From a virus: a DNA stretch of 40,817 nt. The stretch lies in IMG/VR virus record IMGVR_UViG_3300048592_000709, positions 1-40,817 of that record; one strand, 5' to 3'. Each line of letters opens with the position of its first letter. Positions within the stretch are counted from its first letter, which is position 1. A program made the translations under genes and the position numbers. This document shows positions 37,664-40,817 of this stretch, one piece after another. The notes beneath the pieces were generated by a model. It searched no databases. It saw only the letters and a list, made by a program, of their open reading frames with translations, and had not been told where the DNA came from.

Positions 37664-37815
37664 AGGCCGCCCCCTGCCCCCACCGCCGCCCCTGGTACCT
37701 GCACCCGACGGACAAGCAGCCCTCCCACTGGTGGTGTGCCCTGCTCGAGACGGTGTGCACGGAGGCGCCGGAGGAGTGCGTGCGGCGGCGGGACGCTAGG
37801 GGTGATGCCTCGTGA
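37660..37815 (+). CDS. Small Cys/His-rich protein (51 aa)
   Basis: 51 residues from ATG 37660 (ATGA). CPHRRPWYLHPTDKQPSHWW then CALLETVCTEAPEECVRR has four Cys and three His that could form a zinc site. Coupled to both neighbours. Function unknown. Confidence 0.6.
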   Translation: MKAAPCPHRRPWYLHPTDKQPSHWWCALLETVCTEAPEECVRRRDARGDAS

Positions 37816-38396
37816 CCCACGGCATCACCGCCTACACTCGCGGCTGCCGCTGCGATGAGTGCGCCGCTGCCTGGCGGATCTACACCCGCGAGTACGACTA
37901 CGAATGTCGCCACGTCGGCAGGCGCACTGTCGCGATCACGCCCGTGCTAGAGCACCTGGACGCCCTGTTCGCTCGCGGCCACACGAGCGGCTCCATCGCC
38001 AGGGCCACCGGCGTCCCGGCCAAGACCGTGCTTTCCATCCGTTCGCGTGGTTCCAGCGGCGAGCGGCAGCGCGTGCGGCGCCGGATCGCCGACGCAATCC
38101 TGGGCATGACGCTCGACGCCGCAGTCATCGGCGACCGCAACCTCGTTCCGGCCGAGCACATCCGGCCGATGGTGCGCGAGATGCTGCGCAGCGGTCTGCG
38201 GCATGAGGACCTGCGCGTCGCCCTCGGCGGCGGCTTCAACGCCTACCACGTTCTCAGACGGCAGCGCAGCGTGTCGAGCGTGACGGCGCGGCGCGTGCAC
38301 ATCCTGTATCAGATCCGGGCGCGACACGGGCTCGTGCCGCCGATTCCAGAGGAGGTGACGCTGATGAACGGGGGGTCCGAGAAGGTGGTGGAGTGA
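37812..38396 (+). CDS. Helix-turn-helix DNA-binding protein (194 aa)
   Basis: A 194-residue protein from GTG 37812. It starts GITAYTRGCRCDECAAAWRI, the Cys-rich opening shared by many actinobacteriophage DNA-binding proteins. Then comes DALFARGHTSGSIARATGVP, AKTVLSIRS, a helix-turn-helix, and a further helical, basic part (IRPMVREMLRSGLRHEDLRV, RVHILYQIRARHGL). Next to the replication initiator, it may regulate replication or serve as an accessory initiator. Confidence 0.7.
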   Translation: MTHGITAYTRGCRCDECAAAWRIYTREYDYECRHVGRRTVAITPVLEHLDALFARGHTSGSIARATGVPAKTVLSIRSRGSSGERQRVRRRIADAILGMTLDAAVIGDRNLVPAEHIRPMVREMLRSGLRHEDLRVALGGGFNAYHVLRRQRSVSSVTARRVHILYQIRARHGLVPPIPEEVTLMNGGSEKVVE

Positions 38397-39193
38397 GCAA
38401 GGACGGACGGCCGCCAGAGGAGAAGGGACCGATCTACTACCGCATCAGCCCGAGCGTGTGGGAGCAGGGATGGGACGAGGCGACCGTGCACCTGGCCCTC
38501 TACATCCTGACGAACCAGCACCGGAACACCGAGGGCCTCTTCAAGCTCCCGAAGCTGTACATCATGGACGACCTCGGATGGTCTGCCGAACAGTTGGCCG
38601 AACCGTTCGAGAGACTGTTGACGGAAGGGTTCATCGACTACGACGACGACGCCAAGGTCTGCCTGATTATGAAGGCACTCTACTGGCAGGCGCCGGCCAA
38701 CAGGAACGTCGGGATTGCCGCGATGCGAAGGCTACAGAACGTCCCGAGGAGCCGTCTGGACGCGGAGTTTTCCACAGCTGCGCAACGGTTTGCCGAACCG
38801 TTCGCCAAACAGTTACGCGAACAGTTGCCGGAACGGTTTGGCAAACCCATACCCCTAACCCACCCCCAAACCTCAGCTCTTCTCAGCTCTACTCAGGAAG
38901 AGCATGCGCGCGGGCGCGAGGCGTCGCCAGGAGCGCCGCCCGCGCGCACCAAGAGCGCCAACCAGCACTGCGCATGCGGCGGAGAGCTGCAGTACGACGG
39001 TGACGGGACGGGGAACAAGCACTGCCCTGTGTGTGAGAAGCGGTATCCGGCGCCTGGCGGGCTCGCTATCCCCGCCTCACATCCCGCACAGACGTGCACT
39101 CCTGACGATGGCCCGAAGCGCGTCGGCGCCGTGATCCCCGAGTTCGGTGGGCGGATGCCACGGGACGAAGCCGCGGAGGGTGAGGCCTCGTGA
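38393..39193 (+). CDS. Replication initiation protein (winged-helix, origin-containing)
   Basis: A 266-residue protein from GTG 38393. Residues 12-115 form a winged-helix domain as in phage replication initiators and replisome organisers (YYRISPSVWEQGWDEATVHL, ALYILTNQHRNTEGLFKLPK, ERLLTEGFIDYDDDAKVCLI, NRNVGIAAMRRLQNVPRSRL). A linker holds four-residue repeats (QRFA-EPFA-KQLR-EQLP-ERFG) that arise from the 12-bp iterons in its DNA. The C-terminus has a zinc ribbon (HCACGGELQYDGDG, KHCPVCEKRY). As with lambda O, the gene appears to contain its own origin. No helicase, primase or polymerase is encoded nearby, so it must recruit host machinery. Confidence 0.8.
   Translation: MSKDGRPPEEKGPIYYRISPSVWEQGWDEATVHLALYILTNQHRNTEGLFKLPKLYIMDDLGWSAEQLAEPFERLLTEGFIDYDDDAKVCLIMKALYWQAPANRNVGIAAMRRLQNVPRSRLDAEFSTAAQRFAEPFAKQLREQLPERFGKPIPLTHPQTSALLSSTQEEHARGREASPGAPPARTKSANQHCACGGELQYDGDGTGNKHCPVCEKRYPAPGGLAIPASHPAQTCTPDDGPKRVGAVIPEFGGRMPRDEAAEGEAS
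38589..38619. repeat. Iteron cluster 1: three AACNGTT-type units, 12-bp period
   Basis: AACAGTT at 38589, AACCGTT at 38601, GACTGTT at 38613, exactly 12 bp apart, in the winged-helix-coding part of the initiator gene. The third unit has one change. Weaker companion of the cluster at 38784. Confidence 0.6.
38768..38776. promoter_or_regulatory. DnaA-box-like site beside the iterons
   Basis: TTTTCCACA fits the relaxed DnaA box TTWTNCACA, eight bases before the main iteron cluster. Together they form a plausible origin of replication. Confidence 0.55.
38784..38838. repeat. Iteron cluster 2: five AACNGTT units, 12-bp period (probable origin)
   Basis: AACGGTT 38784, AACCGTT 38796, AACAGTT 38808, AACAGTT 38820, AACGGTT 38832, every unit exactly 12 bp after the last. 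The first two also form an inverted repeat. It is followed by a C/A-rich stretch (38841-38870), strand-skewed and relatively AT-rich for this genome, and by CTCAGCTCT repeats (about 38872-38897). The layout parallels lambda ori inside gene O. Confidence 0.78.
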
Positions 39194-39360
39194 GCGCCTA
39201 CACCGGCTCCTGCTTCTGCTGCCCGGCAACCTGGTGCGAGCAAGCCGGCTGGGACGGGATGGTGCCGCAGGACTGGGAGGAATGGTGCCTCGCCTATGAC
39301 GAGTGCGCCGGATGCTCAGGCGACCGGTGCTTCGACTGCACGGAAGGTGACGCATGCTGA
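39190..39360 (+). CDS. Cysteine-rich small protein (56 aa)
   Basis: GTG 39190 to TGA 39360 encodes 56 residues with ten cysteines (SCFCCPATWCEQAGW, EWCLAYDECAGCSGDRCFDC, ending in Cys), also Trp- and acid-rich. It probably binds one or two zinc ions. GTGA overlap upstream and a seven-base overlap downstream support it. Function unknown. Confidence 0.65.
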   Translation: MSAYTGSCFCCPATWCEQAGWDGMVPQDWEEWCLAYDECAGCSGDRCFDCTEGDAC

Positions 39361-39509
39361 CCGCCGCCCTCATCATCGCCGGAGCCCTCGTCCTCGCCGC
39401 TGCCGCCGCCTACGGCTTCGTGGCCAGCGCCGCGACTGCGAAGGCGCCGGGCCCGAGCACCGCCCCCGACGACCAGGACGACCCCGACTGGCGGGACGGC
39501 ACCGAGTGA
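39354..39509 (+). CDS. Small membrane protein (51 aa)
   Basis: ATG 39354 to TGA 39509 encodes a membrane helix (LIIAGALVLAAAAAYGFVAS) and an acidic hydrophilic tail (DDQDDPDWRDGTE). Overlaps the Cys-rich gene by seven bases. Function unknown. Confidence 0.62.
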   Translation: MLTAALIIAGALVLAAAAAYGFVASAATAKAPGPSTAPDDQDDPDWRDGTE

Positions 39510-39534
39510 CGCTGCCCGCCTCAACCATGGAAGT

Positions 39535-39563
39535 GCCCCGGCGCCGCTGGAACGGCCCGGGGC
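39535..39563 (+). promoter_or_regulatory. Stable hairpin between small membrane protein and next gene
   Basis: GCCCCGG-c-GCCG, loop CTGGAA, CGGC-CCGGGGC: an 11-bp stem with one bulge. No T run follows. It lies 26 bases before the preferred ATG 39590 and could slow transcription or translation. Confidence 0.5.
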
Positions 39564-39589
39564 GTGGCACCAGGACTATGGAGGTCCGG

Positions 39590-39844
39590 ATGCACGGCGA
39601 GTCTACCAACGAGGACCAGGGGGCGCAGTACGAGGCCCTGGTCAAGTCCGGCGACGCGGTCGCCACGCCCGATGATGCGGTGTGGGTCGTGAACGAGGTC
39701 GCCGGTGAGGTGCTCGAGGTCGTGGCCGCGGAGCGCGCCGACGACGGCCTCGTGTACGTCGACCCCTACGAACAGACCGTGACGAGCGTCCCGACGGCGC
39801 TCGCCCGCAAGGTCGCCGACGCGCGCTCCGTGCGCCGGCCATGA
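39590..39844 (+). CDS. Hypothetical acidic protein (84 aa)
   Basis: 84 residues from ATG 39590, chosen for the GGAGG just upstream; GTG 39506 in frame would overlap the previous stop and add 28 basic residues encoded by the hairpin. Core: AQYEALVKSGDAVATPDDAV, WVVNEVAGEVLEVVAAER, LVYVDPYEQTVTSVPTALAR, a small alpha/beta domain. Unassigned. Confidence 0.63.
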   Translation: MHGESTNEDQGAQYEALVKSGDAVATPDDAVWVVNEVAGEVLEVVAAERADDGLVYVDPYEQTVTSVPTALARKVADARSVRRP

Positions 39845-39864
39845 CGTCCAGGAGGACAACCCAA

Positions 39865-40782
39865 GTGACCACCGACACAGACAGCTTCCCGAGCATCACC
39901 TTCCCGGCCACCTTCGAGGGAGCGGCAGGACTCGGCGCCGACTTCTCCGCCACGCTCAAGTTCAAGACCTCGGACGGTCCCACCGTGCTGCGCGACCTGC
40001 ACGCCCTGCCGCGGGGCACCTACGACCTCACGATCGTGAGCCGCCAGGCTGCCCTCGCCGGCGACTCCACTGACCGCGAGTGGGCGAACATGGAGCTGCA
40101 GCAGGTCGGCAGCGAGGGCGGAGAGATCGCGTACGAGCCGCTCTGCATCGGCTCCCGCTGCCCGGTGTTCGCCTGCCACAGCTCGGGCGAGTTCGAAGGC
40201 AAGTACGTCTGCGAGGACGGCGCCGAGACCGAGGTCTACATGGAGGTCCTGTACGGCGAGACGCGCTGCCCGCGCTACGGGGCGGCGGAGGATGAGGCGG
40301 GCGACGCCGAGGCTGCAGCCGACGCGGCTGTTGGCGAAACGGAACACCCGGCGCTGACCGGCGGGCCCCTGAACGAGATGGTCGCCAAGGGGGAGCCCAC
40401 CGGCAAGGGCGCCGTGGTCCTGGTCGTCTACCCGAGCGACGCCGGTGACGCCGACCCGCACGCCACCCCGGTGGGCGAGTTCACGCGGCCCAGCGAGCTG
40501 GTCGCAGACTACCTGGCGGAGGCGCACGTCGAGGAGCCGGTCGCGTTCTACGAGGTTTCATGGAGTGAGGACGCTGGCAGCGTGCTGCTCCCCATGGATG
40601 AGCCGATCCCAGGCGAGTACTACGGACAGACGCTCTACGTCGACCGCCGCGATGACATCGTGAACTGCCCCACCTGTGACGGTGACGGCCGCCAGCCCGA
40701 CAAGAGCGGCGGAGGCCACCACGGCACCTGCAAGACGTGCGGAGGCCTCGGCATGGCGCTGCCGGCCGGGGACGAGGCGTGA
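39865..40782 (+). CDS. Hypothetical protein with C-terminal DnaJ-type zinc finger
   Basis: About 305 residues from GTG 39865, preceded by AGGAGG nine bases upstream; ATG 39841 (ATGA) is an in-frame alternative. A beta-rich N-terminal domain (ATFEGAAGLGADFSATLKFK, YDLTIVSRQAALAGDSTDRE) contains CIGSRCPVFAC with three Cys. An acidic Ala/Glu linker is followed by a second domain (GAVVLVVYPSDAGDADP, AFYEVSWSEDAGSVLLPMDE) and a closing CPTCDGDGRQP ... CKTCGGLGMALP zinc finger. Its end is the sequence repeated at the window start. Function unknown; last gene before the resolvase across the join. Confidence 0.68.
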   Translation: MTTDTDSFPSITFPATFEGAAGLGADFSATLKFKTSDGPTVLRDLHALPRGTYDLTIVSRQAALAGDSTDREWANMELQQVGSEGGEIAYEPLCIGSRCPVFACHSSGEFEGKYVCEDGAETEVYMEVLYGETRCPRYGAAEDEAGDAEAAADAAVGETEHPALTGGPLNEMVAKGEPTGKGAVVLVVYPSDAGDADPHATPVGEFTRPSELVADYLAEAHVEEPVAFYEVSWSEDAGSVLLPMDEPIPGEYYGQTLYVDRRDDIVNCPTCDGDGRQPDKSGGGHHGTCKTCGGLGMALPAGDEA

Positions 40783-40817
40783 CCCACCAACTGGAGATGA
40801 GCGGCGCGGGGCGTCGG
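40687..40817. repeat. Terminal direct repeat, right copy
   Basis: Right-hand copy of the 131-base overlap with the window start. The only difference falls at the base matching the first loop position of a UUCG hairpin (119-138), where the window breaks off. That is a plausible place for a sequencing or assembly error. Removing one copy leaves a circle of about 40,686 bp. Confidence 0.93.
40779..40817 (+). CDS. RuvC-like resolvase, 5' fragment (repeat of 93-131)
   Basis: The first 13 codons of the resolvase gene again, running off the window end. It is the overlap of a circular sequence, not a second gene. Codon 12 differs from the full copy because of the single mismatch (G40813 versus T127). 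Confidence 0.85.
   Translation, partial: MTHQLEMSGAGRR

Noticed and set aside
38872-38897. CTCAGCTCT repeats with a 10-base period
   Set aside because: Only two and a half units and out of phase with the iterons. They may contribute to the origin but are too few to call a separate element.
1-40817. CRISPR array or tRNA genes
   Set aside because: No regularly spaced 25-40 base repeats with unique spacers were seen. The only regular array is the 12-bp iteron series, which has no spacers. No cloverleaf with a TTC-containing T arm and an acceptor pairing was recognised on either strand.
40779-40817. Second RuvC-like gene at the window end
   Set aside because: It is the same sequence as 93-131 through circular overlap, not a duplicated gene.

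Overview
The window is essentially one complete, circularly closing genome of a temperate tailed bacteriophage (siphovirus type, long non-contractile tail). Its last 131 bases repeat its first 131 with one mismatch, giving a unit of about 40,686 bp. The DNA is strongly GC-rich, about 70 tightly packed genes all lie on the + strand, most neighbours overlap by ATGA or GTGA, and GTG starts are frequent. This, together with -10 elements of TANNNT form, the CHAP-type endolysin and the absence of a mycolyl-arabinogalactan esterase gene, suggests an actinobacterial host without a mycolic-acid envelope. The host assignment is inference; nothing in the window names the host.

Layout. 93-1484: RuvC-like resolvase and three small genes. 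1481-2758: tyrosine integrase, followed by a hairpin and a 230-bp non-coding stretch with paired 18-bp repeats (probable attP region) and a promoter. 2988-13690: zinc/winged-helix protein, small and large terminase, portal, MuF-like protein, capsid protease fused to a scaffold (with an internal scaffold start), decoration protein, major capsid, head-tail connectors, tail completion and terminator proteins. 13683-25325: two tail-tube-like proteins, tail chaperones joined by a -1 frameshift at CCCTTTA, tape measure, distal tail protein, LamG-bearing tail hub, putative XhlA-like holin, PG-binding/CHAP endolysin, an HNH endonuclease inserted beside a second LamG gene, and a further tail protein. 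A UUCG terminator hairpin ends this late block.

25326-31290: an accessory block with its own promoters: secreted lytic-transglycosylase-like protein, small hypothetical genes, a second HNH gene, a zinc + winged-helix protein, small membrane proteins, MerR/excisionase-like HTH proteins and a putative lipoprotein. A TTGACT-N17-TAGATT promoter with a CCATGG-N8-CCATGG operator at 31189-31223 begins the long early operon (31291-40782). It carries a RecB-like exonuclease, a coiled-coil protein and a RecT/Bet annealing protein (a recombination cassette), an ASCH-like / DUF5131 / ASCH trio, an HTH protein and a replication initiator. The initiator gene contains two iteron arrays (AACNGTT every 12 bp, 3 + 5 copies) and a DnaA-box-like site, the likely origin. 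The operon runs across the join into the RuvC-like gene.

How it works together: the integrase and attP give lysogeny. Exo/RecT, the RuvC-like nuclease and the initiator supply recombination and replication, leaning on host polymerase, primase and helicase because none is encoded. The late genes build and package the virion and lyse the cell. No classical CI-type repressor or divergent immunity switch is visible. The strongest signals for follow-up are the iteron origin, the repeated promoter elements, the operator/leader at 31189-31282, the ASCH-DUF5131-ASCH cluster and the HNH/LamG rearrangement.
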